DNA from: JASGCL01 sp965262775
GTDB lineage: Bacteria; Pseudomonadota; Alphaproteobacteria; JASGCL01
DNA length: 64,000 nucleotides
Assembly: GCA_965262775.1 (NCBI GenBank)
Contig: CBDHFT010000007.1
Span: 186,001-250,000, forward strand
Direction of reading: 5' to 3'
Part shown: positions 25,246 to 33,895 of the stretch, one piece after another
Position numbering within the stretch: the stretch's first letter is position 1
Layout: each line of letters starts with the position of its first letter
Translations under genes and position numbers: made by a program
The notes under the pieces: generated by a model
What the model was told of the DNA's origin: nothing
Database searches by the model: none
The model's input: the letters and a program-made list of their open reading frames with translations, nothing else

Positions 25246-26097
25246 ATGATGATGAATTATAAAAAACTTGAAAAAAATCAATTGATTGATTGTTCCCGAG
25301 AAGAATTTATTGATTGCTGGCATAGAAGATACAATGATAGCGTAGAGACCCTCTACTACGATAATATTGACCATAAGTATAACCATGAAAGAATTATGCT
25401 TTTGTATGAATGGAAAAATGGCGGCAAAATTTCAGAAGACAAAACTAAATCTATAAAAAACAACTATCTTACAAAAATTGATGTATCAAAAAATATCTTT
25501 ATAAAAAATGCAAACAATAGATGCAATGGATTGCACTTCCTCAAAGAATTAGGTGGTGGAGAGATATGGTCAATATTTTTTGTTCATATATTAGACCCAA
25601 AAAATTTTTCAATTTTTGACCAGCATGTAAGACGCGCGATGTATTTTTTATTAGGCAATCCCGACCTTTATCCTGAAAACACAAACCGTCTAAATATATA
25701 CGAAAATGAATTTTTGCCTTTTTGGGATGAGTATGTAGGAAGCGATGACCCATCCAACAGACGATTAGACCAAGCGCTTTTTGCTTTTGGAAAATATATA
25801 AAGCCTAAAGGGAAAATAACAACCCAACAGCCGCAGACATTTTGTAATCCTGTGGCTAATAATACAAACAAACCTTCACTCTATTCAGGCTTTAAGCAAT
25901 ATTGCAAAGATAATTTTTCACAAGGCAACTCTTATTTTTCCGATATAAAGGCTTTGGGCAGAACATTTTATAACGACGAAATGTATTTTTTTAATAATAT
26001 AACTACCGAAGAATCTATCAACGCAGAAATAAAAAAAATAGAGAGCAACCCCAAACAACCAATAAAGAAAAAAATGGAGATTTGGGTGGTCGAATAA
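25246..26097 (+). CDS. Hypothetical protein, AT-rich, possible HhH-GPD-like motif
   Basis: A 283-residue soluble protein of unknown function, mostly helical and rich in Lys, Asn and Ile, encoded by DNA clearly more AT-rich than its neighbours, suggesting lateral acquisition. The best-conserved-looking part is residues 105-135, GGGEIWSIFFVHILDP followed by FDQHVRRAMYFLLGNP. The D-x-H-V-x-R pattern (Asp125, His127) recalls the catalytic segment of HhH-GPD DNA glycosylases (VDTHVxR in endonuclease III/MutY). No Fe-S cysteine cluster is present. The motif resemblance is suggestive only. ATG 25246 follows a GGA-containing site; two further ATGs follow directly. Lone gene between ggt-like and malate synthase. 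Confidence 0.7.
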   Translation: MMMNYKKLEKNQLIDCSREEFIDCWHRRYNDSVETLYYDNIDHKYNHERIMLLYEWKNGGKISEDKTKSIKNNYLTKIDVSKNIFIKNANNRCNGLHFLKELGGGEIWSIFFVHILDPKNFSIFDQHVRRAMYFLLGNPDLYPENTNRLNIYENEFLPFWDEYVGSDDPSNRRLDQALFAFGKYIKPKGKITTQQPQTFCNPVANNTNKPSLYSGFKQYCKDNFSQGNSYFSDIKALGRTFYNDEMYFFNNITTEESINAEIKKIESNPKQPIKKKMEIWVVE

Positions 26098-26171
26098 GCG
26101 TCTATCTGAGTGCCGCTAACAATTATAAAAAATTTATAAACTCATTATAGTTGTTATTAGTATAATAAACC

Positions 26172-27785
26172 CTACCACCCCTTTTCCAAAATCCTTTGAT
26201 AGGTTGGTAGGGTTAAAAATTCGATGAATTTTTTTGAAAAACAAAGTTCGGTGAAAACATATTTGGCTTCTTCGAAACGCTCGGGGTTGTAATTGTCGCG
26301 GCCAATTTCTTGTTCGATGTTTTTTAATTGCTTGTTTATCATGTCATTCACCAATTCGCGGGTTACCACCGTGCCTTCTTTGGTCTTCACCGCGTTGCGC
26401 ACCCATTGCCATACTTGGGCGCGCGAAATTTCGGCGGTGGCGGCATCCTCCATCAAATGGTGTATCGGCACGCAACCCTGCCCCGACAACCATGACGCCA
26501 AATAACGCAACCCAACATCTATGTTGTTTTGCAACCCATCCATGGTTATCGACCCTTCGGGCATGGCTATCAAATCTTCGGGGTTCACCTTCACATCGTC
26601 GCGCTTGCGGTGAATTTGGTTGGGGCCTGGCATGCCTTTGTTAAATGCCTCCAACGCCACGGGCACCAACCCTGGGTGCGCCACCCACGTGCCGTCGTGC
26701 CCGTCTGACACTTCGCGTTCTTTATCCAACCTTACTTTTTCTAATGCTTTTTTGTTTGCTTCGGCATCGTCCTTAATCGGTATTTGCGCCGCCATACCGC
26801 CAATCGCGGGGGCACCACGTTTGTGGCATGTTTGAATAACCAACAAACAATATGCCCGCATGTTCGGCACGGTCATGGTGACGCCGCTTCTGTCGGGGAA
26901 AATATAATCGTTGCGTTTGGAAAAATTCTTAACGAAGCTAAACATGTAATCCCACCGCCCGCAATTCAAACCCGCCGAATGTTCGCGCAACGAAAACAAA
27001 ATTTCGTCCATTTCAAACGCCGCCATCAATGTTTCAATCAACACCGTGGCCTTGATGGTGCCAATGGGCAGGTCGAATACCGATTGAGCCTCCACAAACA
27101 CGTCATTCCACCAACGGGCTTCCATGTAACTTTCCATTTTGGGCAAATAATAATAACAACTTGTGCCGCGTTTTTTATTTTCGTGGATATTATGAAAAAA
27201 ATACATACCAAAATCGAACAGGCTTGCCGAAATGGGCAGGCCATTTAAAAAAACATGATATTCTTCCAAATGCAGTCCGCGCGGCCGCACCAACAACACC
27301 GCGCTTTTATCGTTAAGTTTATATTCTTTTTTTGTCTTGCCGTCCTCATAACTTATGGTGCGCCGCACCGCATCCATCATGTTTATTTGCCCATCGATAA
27401 GGTTTAACCATGTCGGGCAGTTCGAATCTTCAAAATCTGCCATGAAGGTATACGCCCCCGAATTTAGCGCGTTGATAACCATTTTGCGCGTGGTGGGGCC
27501 GGTTATTTCAACGCGGCGGTCTTGCAAATCGCGGGGTTGCGGGGCAATTTGCCAATCGCCATCGCGGATCGATTTTGTCCCAGGTAAAAAATCAGGCAAA
27601 ATGCCGTCGTCAAATTCCCGCTGGCGTTTTTCACGGCGATGCAGCAATTTAAGCCTGCGCTCACCAAATTTTTCTTCTAAATGGGCAATAAAATTCAACG
27701 CATCAGGCGTCAGAATCAGGTGGTCGTTTTCAACCGCGGGTGCTTCCAACTTCAATTGCTTCGAATAATCTTTTATTTTTAACAT
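26172..27785 (-). CDS. aceB: Malate synthase A
   Basis: Glyoxylate-shunt enzyme condensing glyoxylate with acetyl-CoA to malate. The 537-residue length and motifs fit the A isoform: MADFEDSNCPTWLNLIDGQ, VLLVRPRGLHLEEYHV, KATVLIETLMAAFEMDEILF, NCGRWDYMFSFVK and SDGHDGTWVAHPGLV. The catalytic Arg (RPRGLH), Glu (ETL) and the Asp downstream are retained. Isocitrate lyase is not in the window. The gene is divergent from dnaK with a 256-bp gap. Confidence 0.97.
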   Translation of the reverse strand: MLKIKDYSKQLKLEAPAVENDHLILTPDALNFIAHLEEKFGERRLKLLHRREKRQREFDDGILPDFLPGTKSIRDGDWQIAPQPRDLQDRRVEITGPTTRKMVINALNSGAYTFMADFEDSNCPTWLNLIDGQINMMDAVRRTISYEDGKTKKEYKLNDKSAVLLVRPRGLHLEEYHVFLNGLPISASLFDFGMYFFHNIHENKKRGTSCYYYLPKMESYMEARWWNDVFVEAQSVFDLPIGTIKATVLIETLMAAFEMDEILFSLREHSAGLNCGRWDYMFSFVKNFSKRNDYIFPDRSGVTMTVPNMRAYCLLVIQTCHKRGAPAIGGMAAQIPIKDDAEANKKALEKVRLDKEREVSDGHDGTWVAHPGLVPVALEAFNKGMPGPNQIHRKRDDVKVNPEDLIAMPEGSITMDGLQNNIDVGLRYLASWLSGQGCVPIHHLMEDAATAEISRAQVWQWVRNAVKTKEGTVVTRELVNDMINKQLKNIEQEIGRDNYNPERFEEAKYVFTELCFSKKFIEFLTLPTYQRILEKGW

Positions 27786-27952
27786 CTTCTATATTTTGTG
27801 ACGAATGGTCGTTGCTTGTATTTTCAATTATAACACAAAAAGAAAAAATACAATATAATTTTTTTGGCAATTTTGTGCGCAGTCAGTTCGCTCCTATCCT
27901 AGACAAAACATAACATTCCTGAAAAAAACATAGAATAAAATTTGTAAAATCA

Positions 27953-27981
27953 CTTGAAAGCTATGAACTTATTACCTATAT
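27953..27981 (+). promoter_or_regulatory. RpoH (sigma-32) heat-shock promoter of dnaK
   Basis: CTTGAA (27953-27958), 16 bp, then CCTATAT (27975-27981) match the alphaproteobacterial RpoH consensus (CTTGAA/C, 16-17 bp, CYTATNT) closely. Transcription would begin near 27988, about 50 bp before the dnaK ATG. No CIRCE hairpin was seen. Confidence 0.75.
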
Positions 27982-28041
27982 CCATGATAAGCGTAAACAA
28001 GAATATTTTTACAGACAAATTTGTAAGAAAGGAATAAAAAA

Positions 28042-29934
28042 ATGGGTAAAGTTATCGGGATAGATTTGGGAACCACCAATTCATGCGTAGCAGTGATGGA
28101 GGGCAACAGCACCAAGGTTATAGAAAATTCTGAAGGCATTCGCACCACACCATCGATGGTCGCCTTTACTGAGGGTGAACGCCTCGTCGGCGAATCCGCC
28201 CGCCGCCAAGCCGTCACCAACCCTGAAAATACCCTCTATGCTGTTAAACGCCTCATCGGTCGCAAATTTACCGACGCCGAAGTTCAAAAAGAATTGAAAA
28301 TCGCGCCTTTCAGCATTGTGAAGGCCGACAATGGCGATGCCTGGGTCCAGGCTCGTGGCGAAAAATACGCCCCCGCACAAATTAGTGCCATCGTTTTACA
28401 AAAAATGAAGGAAACGGCGGAGGCTTACCTCGGCACCACCGTGACCGAAGCCGTCATCACCGTGCCCGCCTATTTTAACGACAACCAACGCCAAGCAACC
28501 AAAGATGCTGGCAAAATTGCTGGGTTGGACGTGTTGCGTATTATTAACGAACCAACCGCGGCGGCCCTTGCCTACGGCATGGAAAAAAAAGGCCATGGCA
28601 CCATTGCGGTGTTTGACCTTGGCGGTGGTACGTTCGACGTTTCCATATTAGAAATTGGCGATGGCGTGTTCGAAGTGAAATCAACCAACGGCGACACGTT
28701 TTTGGGTGGCGAAGATTTTGACCAAGTTTTGATTGATTACCTTGCCGATGAATTCAAAAAAGAAAATGGCACCATAGACCTACGCAAGGACAAATTGGCC
28801 TTGCAGCGGTTAAAAGAAGCGGCAACCAAAGCCAAAATAGAGCTTTCCACCGCGACCACGACCGAGGTGAACCTGCCCTTTATTACCGCCGACCAATCGG
28901 GCCCCAAACATTTGAACTTGAAAATTACCCGCGCCAAATTGGAACAATTGGTTGGGCATTTGATTGAAAAAACCAAAGCACCTTGCTTGGCGGCATTGAA
29001 AGACGCTGGCCTCACCGCCGACAAACTAGACGAAGTTATTTTGGTTGGCGGTATGACGCGCATGCCCGCGGTTATAGAAATGGTGAAGAAAATATTTAAC
29101 AAAGAACCGCACCGTGGTGTCAACCCCGACGAAGTGGTGGCCATCGGTGCGGCTATCCAAGGTGGCGTGTTAAAGGGCGATGTGAAGGACGTTCTGTTGC
29201 TTGATGTTACGCCCTTGTCCTTGGGTATTGAAACATTGGGCGGTGTCTTCACACGGTTGATTGATCGCAACACGACCATTCCCACCAAAAAATCACAAAT
29301 TTTCTCCACCGCCGACGACGGCCAAACCGCCGTTACAATTAAGGTATTCCAAGGCGAGCGGCAAATGGCGAACGACAACAAATTGCTCGGCAATTTTAAT
29401 TTGGAGGGCATTGCCCCCGCGCCGCGCGGCACGCCACAAATCGAAGTGTCGTTTGATATTGACGCCAATGGTATTGTGCATGTTTCGGCAAGCGACAAGG
29501 CCACGGGCAAAGAACAAAAAATTAAAATCCAAGCCGACGGTGGTTTGGACGAAGCCGCCATTAAAAAAATGATGGAAGAAGCCGAAGCCAACGCCGAATC
29601 TGATAAAAAGAAAAAGGCCGAAGTTGACGCCCGTAACAATGCCGATAGTTTATTGCATGCTTCGGAAAAAACATTGAAGGAGCATAAAGAAAAATTAAGC
29701 AAGGACGATGTTACCCTTATCGAATCGGCTATCAAGGCAGTGAAGGATGCGTTGGAAAAAGGCTCAACCGAAGAAATTGAAAAGGCAACGCAAAGCCTGA
29801 TGGAGGCAAACTTAAAAATTGGTGAAACAATTTATAAGGATGCAGGTAACAGCGCGGCCGAAAAAACCGACGACAAAAAAGATGACGTGGTTGATGCTGA
29901 TTTCAAAGAAGTCAACAAAGACGACAAGAAGTAA
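28042..29934 (+). CDS. dnaK: Molecular chaperone DnaK (Hsp70)
   Basis: ATP-dependent chaperone. The N-terminus GKVIGIDLGTTNSCVAVMEG, the phosphate loops (VFDLGGGTFDVSIL, VILVGGMTRMPAV), the linker DVLLLDVTPLSLGIETLGG and the peptide-binding domain are intact. The C-terminus ends with the DADFKEV motif that docks co-chaperones. Length of 630 residues is normal. A ribosome-binding site AGGAA precedes the ATG. It is cotranscribed with dnaJ 66 bp downstream and driven by the RpoH-type promoter at 27953. Confidence 0.99.
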   Translation: MGKVIGIDLGTTNSCVAVMEGNSTKVIENSEGIRTTPSMVAFTEGERLVGESARRQAVTNPENTLYAVKRLIGRKFTDAEVQKELKIAPFSIVKADNGDAWVQARGEKYAPAQISAIVLQKMKETAEAYLGTTVTEAVITVPAYFNDNQRQATKDAGKIAGLDVLRIINEPTAAALAYGMEKKGHGTIAVFDLGGGTFDVSILEIGDGVFEVKSTNGDTFLGGEDFDQVLIDYLADEFKKENGTIDLRKDKLALQRLKEAATKAKIELSTATTTEVNLPFITADQSGPKHLNLKITRAKLEQLVGHLIEKTKAPCLAALKDAGLTADKLDEVILVGGMTRMPAVIEMVKKIFNKEPHRGVNPDEVVAIGAAIQGGVLKGDVKDVLLLDVTPLSLGIETLGGVFTRLIDRNTTIPTKKSQIFSTADDGQTAVTIKVFQGERQMANDNKLLGNFNLEGIAPAPRGTPQIEVSFDIDANGIVHVSASDKATGKEQKIKIQADGGLDEAAIKKMMEEAEANAESDKKKKAEVDARNNADSLLHASEKTLKEHKEKLSKDDVTLIESAIKAVKDALEKGSTEEIEKATQSLMEANLKIGETIYKDAGNSAAEKTDDKKDDVVDADFKEVNKDDKK

Positions 29935-30000
29935 CATCAAATAACTAGCTTACATAACAGGACGACTATCATGTTGTATAATTTATTTTCCCAGTAATAA

Positions 30001-31173
30001 ATGGCAAAAAAAGATTACTACGACGTTTTAGGGGTAGCCAAAAATGCCAGCGACGAGGAATTAAAAGCAGCCTATCGCAAGCAGGCCATGGCGTCGCACC
30101 CCGACCGCAACCGCGATAACCCGAAAGCCGAACAAGAATTTAAAGAAGTCAACGAAGCATACGACGTGTTGCGCGACAAGCAAAAACGCGCCGCCTATGA
30201 CCAATTTGGCCATGGCGCGTTTGAGCAAGGGTGGCCTGGCGCACGCAGCGCGCACCAAGGGGGCGGCTTTGCTGGCTTCGCGGGGGGCTTCCCCGATATT
30301 AATGATATTTTTGAACAGATGTTTGGTGCGGGGTTCCAGCAAAATACTGGCGCCAGGAAAAGACGCGAAACCCGCGGTCGCGATCGCGAATTGCAATTAA
30401 CCATTAGCCTGTTGCAGGCGTTTCGCGGTGATAAAATAAAAATTCGCACCCAAAAAATGGCTCATTGCGACCATTGCAGTGGCAGTGGCGCAGAAAAAGG
30501 TTTTAGCGCCGTCACCTGTAAAACATGTAATGGTCAGGGGGTGGTGCGTATAGCAAAGGGTTTTTTCTCGATAGAACAAACATGCCCAAAATGTCAGGGC
30601 AACGGACAGGTTATTGAAAAACCATGCAAAGTATGTCGCGGTGCGCGTTTGGTGGAACAGGCGCAGGAAATTGATATTGCCATTCCAGCGGGGGTTGATA
30701 ACAACAACCAGGTTCGCATCCACGGTAAGGGCGACGATGCCGCGGCGGGTAAAACATCGGGCGACCTTTTTTTACATGTCAGGGTAACCCCGCACGATAT
30801 TTTCCAGCGCAATGGTAATGATCTTTTTTATAACTTGCCGATTGACCCCATCACGGCGATGATGGGCGGCGAGGTAACTATCCCCGTTATCGATGGCAAG
30901 ATGGTGTCGGTAAAAATTGATAAGGGCGTGGAAACTGGCCAGCAATTACGCCTTAAAGGAAAAGGCATGGTGGTGTTAAACAGCGGTGGTCGGCGCGGCG
31001 ATTTAATCATCAGCCTGCTTATCGAAACCCCAAAAAATTTAACCAGCGCGCAAGAAAAAATTCTAAGGCAGTGGCAGGAATCTTTTACCCCCGTCGCGCG
31101 CGTCAAGCAATTGCCCAAGGAAGCAAGTTTTCAACATCACACGCAACGTTTCATAGATAATTATCCGAAGTAG
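30001..31173 (+). CDS. dnaJ: Chaperone protein DnaJ (Hsp40)
   Basis: Co-chaperone that stimulates DnaK ATP hydrolysis. The J domain with HPD (ASHPDRNRDNPKAEQEFKEV) covers residues 4-70, followed by a Gly/Phe-rich linker (about 75-120). Four zinc-binding repeats follow: CDHCSGSG, CKTCNGQG, CPKCQGNG and CKVCRGAR, the last lacking its final glycine. The C-terminal substrate-binding domains complete a full-length type I DnaJ of 390 residues. prmC begins 5 bp after its stop. Confidence 0.98.
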   Translation: MAKKDYYDVLGVAKNASDEELKAAYRKQAMASHPDRNRDNPKAEQEFKEVNEAYDVLRDKQKRAAYDQFGHGAFEQGWPGARSAHQGGGFAGFAGGFPDINDIFEQMFGAGFQQNTGARKRRETRGRDRELQLTISLLQAFRGDKIKIRTQKMAHCDHCSGSGAEKGFSAVTCKTCNGQGVVRIAKGFFSIEQTCPKCQGNGQVIEKPCKVCRGARLVEQAQEIDIAIPAGVDNNNQVRIHGKGDDAAAGKTSGDLFLHVRVTPHDIFQRNGNDLFYNLPIDPITAMMGGEVTIPVIDGKMVSVKIDKGVETGQQLRLKGKGMVVLNSGGRRGDLIISLLIETPKNLTSAQEKILRQWQESFTPVARVKQLPKEASFQHHTQRFIDNYPK

Positions 31174-31178
31174 GTATT

Positions 31179-32018
31179 TTGAAAAATAAATCGCCAGGAA
31201 AATTATTTCATGTCGCCGAATTAATAAAACAGGCGACCGATGTTTTACGCAGTAACAATATTGACCAGCCTGAACGCGAAGCTCGATTGTTGTTAAGCCA
31301 TGTATTAAACATTGATTATTTGCAATTGATAACGGCGCAACAAAAATCGATAAGCAAAGGTGATAAAAACAAATTTTTAGCCATCGTAAAAAAACGCGCT
31401 CATAACCTGCCCTTCGCTTACATTGCCAATCATCGTGAATTTTTTTCGCTTGATTTTTATGTTAACCGTGCGGTGCTTATCCCCCGTCCGACCAGCGAGG
31501 CCATTTGCCAAACCGTGATGGATAATTTTCCAAAGGGTAAAAATTTGCACATTGCCGATATTGGCACAGGTTCGGGGTGTTTGTTAATAACTTTGTTGCA
31601 TCATTTTAAGCAGGCAACGGGCGTCGGGATTGATATATCGTCCCGTGCGTTACAGGTTGCCAAACATAATGCCAAAAAAAATAATCTGGCCGACAGGGTG
31701 CAATTTATAAAAAAAGACATTAAAAAATATGCCAAGCAAAAAAATATTTCAAAGCCACAATACGACGTTATTATTTCTAACCCGCCTTATGTAGCAATCG
31801 ATGAATATAAAAAATTAAATAAGAATATTTTTTTTGAACCGCGCCGCGCCCTGTTGGCAAAAAATCAGGGGTTATTTTTTTATCCATTTATCAAACAATT
31901 TGCCGACCAATATTTAAAACCCAGCGGCCTATTGGTATTGGAATGCGCGCCCCGCCAAAAAAAATTTATTGAAGAAATTTTTACCAACAGCCCTTATAAA
32001 ATATCCATCATTACCTAA
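31179..32018 (+). CDS. prmC: Peptide chain release factor N5-glutamine methyltransferase
   Basis: SAM-dependent methyltransferase that modifies the GGQ glutamine of release factors. The N-terminal helical domain (ATDVLRSNNIDQPEREARLL) is followed by IADIGTGSGCLLITLL (SAM binding) and the catalytic NPPYV. The start is the TTG at 31179: it lies 5 bp after the dnaJ stop, preceded by TAGGT, and no ATG or GTG occurs early in the frame. At 279 residues it is complete. Its coupling to dnaJ instead of prfA is unusual. Confidence 0.93.
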   Translation: MKNKSPGKLFHVAELIKQATDVLRSNNIDQPEREARLLLSHVLNIDYLQLITAQQKSISKGDKNKFLAIVKKRAHNLPFAYIANHREFFSLDFYVNRAVLIPRPTSEAICQTVMDNFPKGKNLHIADIGTGSGCLLITLLHHFKQATGVGIDISSRALQVAKHNAKKNNLADRVQFIKKDIKKYAKQKNISKPQYDVIISNPPYVAIDEYKKLNKNIFFEPRRALLAKNQGLFFYPFIKQFADQYLKPSGLLVLECAPRQKKFIEEIFTNSPYKISIIT

Positions 32019-32033
32019 AAGAAAAAGATTTTA

Positions 32034-32342
32034 TTAAAATTCGGGAACGGTAAAAACAATCCCATCCAACTCGGGGGTGACCTTTAATTGGCAAGACAAG
32101 CGCGAGGTGCGAGTCAAATTAAACGCAAGGTCTAACATATCTTCTTCTTCGGGGCTTGCCTTGGGCAATTTATCAAACCATTCGGGGGCCACCACAACAT
32201 GGCAAGTAGCACAAGCAAGCGAACCTTCGCAGGTTGCCTCCATCGCCACACCATTTTTGGTTGCAACCTCCATCACCGATTGCCCCAATGGCGCATCCAC
32301 CACGATATTTCCAGTTTTTTGCACGAACGTAATTTTTGGCAT
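32034..32342 (-). CDS. fdx: Adrenodoxin-type [2Fe-2S] ferredoxin
   Basis: A 102-residue electron carrier of the vertebrate/ISC-type family. Cluster ligands are visible as C-x5-C-x2-C (CEGSLACATC) and a fourth Cys in RLSCQL, with the acidic partner-binding helix PEEEDMLDLAF. It is not in an isc cluster here but alone, convergent with prmC and downstream of the PotD-like genes. Likely partners are Fe-S assembly, heme-A or P450-type systems; IspH is another possibility. None of this is shown by the sequence. Confidence 0.95.
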   Translation of the reverse strand: MPKITFVQKTGNIVVDAPLGQSVMEVATKNGVAMEATCEGSLACATCHVVVAPEWFDKLPKASPEEEDMLDLAFNLTRTSRLSCQLKVTPELDGIVFTVPEF

Positions 32343-32367
32343 GGATATAAGCTAAACCACATTCAAT

Positions 32368-32407
32368 AAAATGGGGCAAGAAGTTTTTTTACCTCTCGCC
32401 CCATTTT
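32368..32407 (-). terminator. Terminator after the frameshifted PotD-like gene
   Basis: An inverted repeat with arms AAAATGGGGC (32368-32377) and GCCCCATTTT (32398-32407) surrounds a 20-base loop. On the minus strand it follows the PotD-like stop by about 20 bp and ends in T's; the symmetrical arms could act in both directions. Confidence 0.7.
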
Positions 32408-32424
32408 TATTAACTAGCAAATAT

Positions 32425-33626
32425 TTAGCTGCCAGTTTTTATTTTCTCCCATTGAGACAATACATATTTATTAACATCAACAGGCAATGCCCCCATGATA
32501 TTGGCCTTACCACGCGCGACATAAGATTCTATGTTATCAAGGAATCTATCTTTCAATACGTTTGGTTCTTTGGCTTCAAGCGCAGCCATGGCTTTTTTAT
32601 TAACCGAGCCATAACCAAATTCGTGCACCAAGAAATCGGCACCGCCATTTATTAAAGCGTTGGTATAGTCATAGGCCAAATCGGAAACTTCAGGTTTGCT
32701 GGTTTTGGTTCGCACCATACCCATGCCCCATAAAGAAAAGCCAAGATTCCTATCTAGAATCACCATATCGCGATTGCCTTTAGGATCTTTCTTCCTTTCT
32801 TTATTAACGGTATAGGGCGCGTCCATCCAAACAAAGCCCAACCATAATTCTCCCGTTTTAAAACCGGCCACCACGCTACCGCTATCGCTAAAATATTGGC
32901 GAACGTTTTTATGAATAGCGCGTAAGAAAGGATCGCATTTATCAACATCGGCTTTTGTTATATTAACAAATGGCTTTTTATTGCCTTCGGCGAGAAGACA
33001 GAAAGCATAGGCTTCATAAGCCGAGTCGGGCATAACAACCCGACCTTTGTATTTAGGATCGGCAAAATCTTTCAGCGATTTTATTTCACCAGGTTTAATA
33101 TATTTGTATCATAAACCACTGCATCCATACCGAACAATGTTGGTATCATATAATACTGGCCCTTCATGGGTTCGAAGCCTGGCGCATTTTTCCAAAATGG
33201 GTAGATATCATTCCAACCCGTAATTTTTTTAATATCCCATGGCTGAATATAATCTATCCAATAAGGGTTAGCAGCGCTGTTGTCGCTGTTGGTAAGATGC
33301 ACAATATCCACTTGAAATCCGCCCTTCATTTTTTGCAAGGCTTCGTTGGTATCAATAAAAGTGGACCAACGTGGTTTGGCGGGGTATTTTTTTGCATAAT
33401 CGGGAACCCAACCCATGACATCGTCGCCGCCATAATCAAAAACGGTCAATTCACTGCCGCATAATTTGTTGGGAGTATCGCAGGTTTTCGCGGCCTGCGC
33501 CTTGCCCGAAAATATCAGGCTGCTGGCGGTTAACATCGACACAACCACGCTGGTTGTTACAACGGCGCTGACGCCCCATTTTTTGCTGGCACGCAGCCAA
33601 GCATTATTCAGTATTTTTTTATTCAT
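32425..33626 (-). pseudogene. PotD-like periplasmic binding protein, interrupted by a one-base frameshift
   Basis: Extracellular solute-binding protein of the spermidine/putrescine (PotD/PotF) type, about 400 residues if read through. The signal peptide ends near SGKAQAAK and is followed by a Cys pair (TCDTPNKLCG). From ATG 33626 (RBS GGGAGG at ideal spacing) the frame runs to VVYDTN and then stops at 33081. The rest continues in the next frame from YIKPGEIKSLKDFADPKYKG to the stop at 32425. One missing base in the AAA run near 33103-33105 explains the break. It is a close paralogue of 33896-35062. Either recent inactivation or a sequence error. No permease or ATPase genes are adjacent. Confidence 0.83.
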
Positions 33627-33675
33627 GATTGTTCCTCCCATGATAAATTTCTAAAATAAATTTTGTAGGATAACC

Positions 33676-33760
33676 CTTCAATTGGGAATAAGTTCATTTA
33701 TACCCCCTTGAAGACGTCCCAGGTGTTACCTGGATACCTTAGCCATCTTAGCAAAGGCAC
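33676..33760 (-). promoter_or_regulatory. Hairpin-rich 5' leader of the PotD-like gene
   Basis: On the minus strand, 50-135 bp before the start at 33626, three hairpins follow each other: H1 (about 33758-33736, arms GCCTT/AAGGT, containing GCTAAG twice), H2 (33733-33719, perfect CCAGGT-AAC-ACCTGG) and H3 (33713-33676, arms CTTCAA/TTGAAG with inner GGG/CCC). The strand between H3 and the ribosome-binding site is AT-rich. The arrangement suggests a structured regulatory leader. A 'potC' RNA motif is known from marine bacteria upstream of transporter genes, but I cannot confirm identity. Confidence 0.45.
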
Positions 33761-33895
33761 CCACATAATTACACGCAATTATAACAATATTTTATTATAA
33801 TTTACAAGGAAAAATTATAGTAAAATCACTGCCATCAAGGGCGAACCTTGGCGCAAGGTCTATATAAAGTTGATAAAATCTATAGCTTTAAAAAC

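Noticed and set aside
28737..29735. A 332-codon open frame antisense to dnaK
   Set aside because: Typical mirror frame of a strongly codon-biased gene; Ser/Thr-rich product without any domain.
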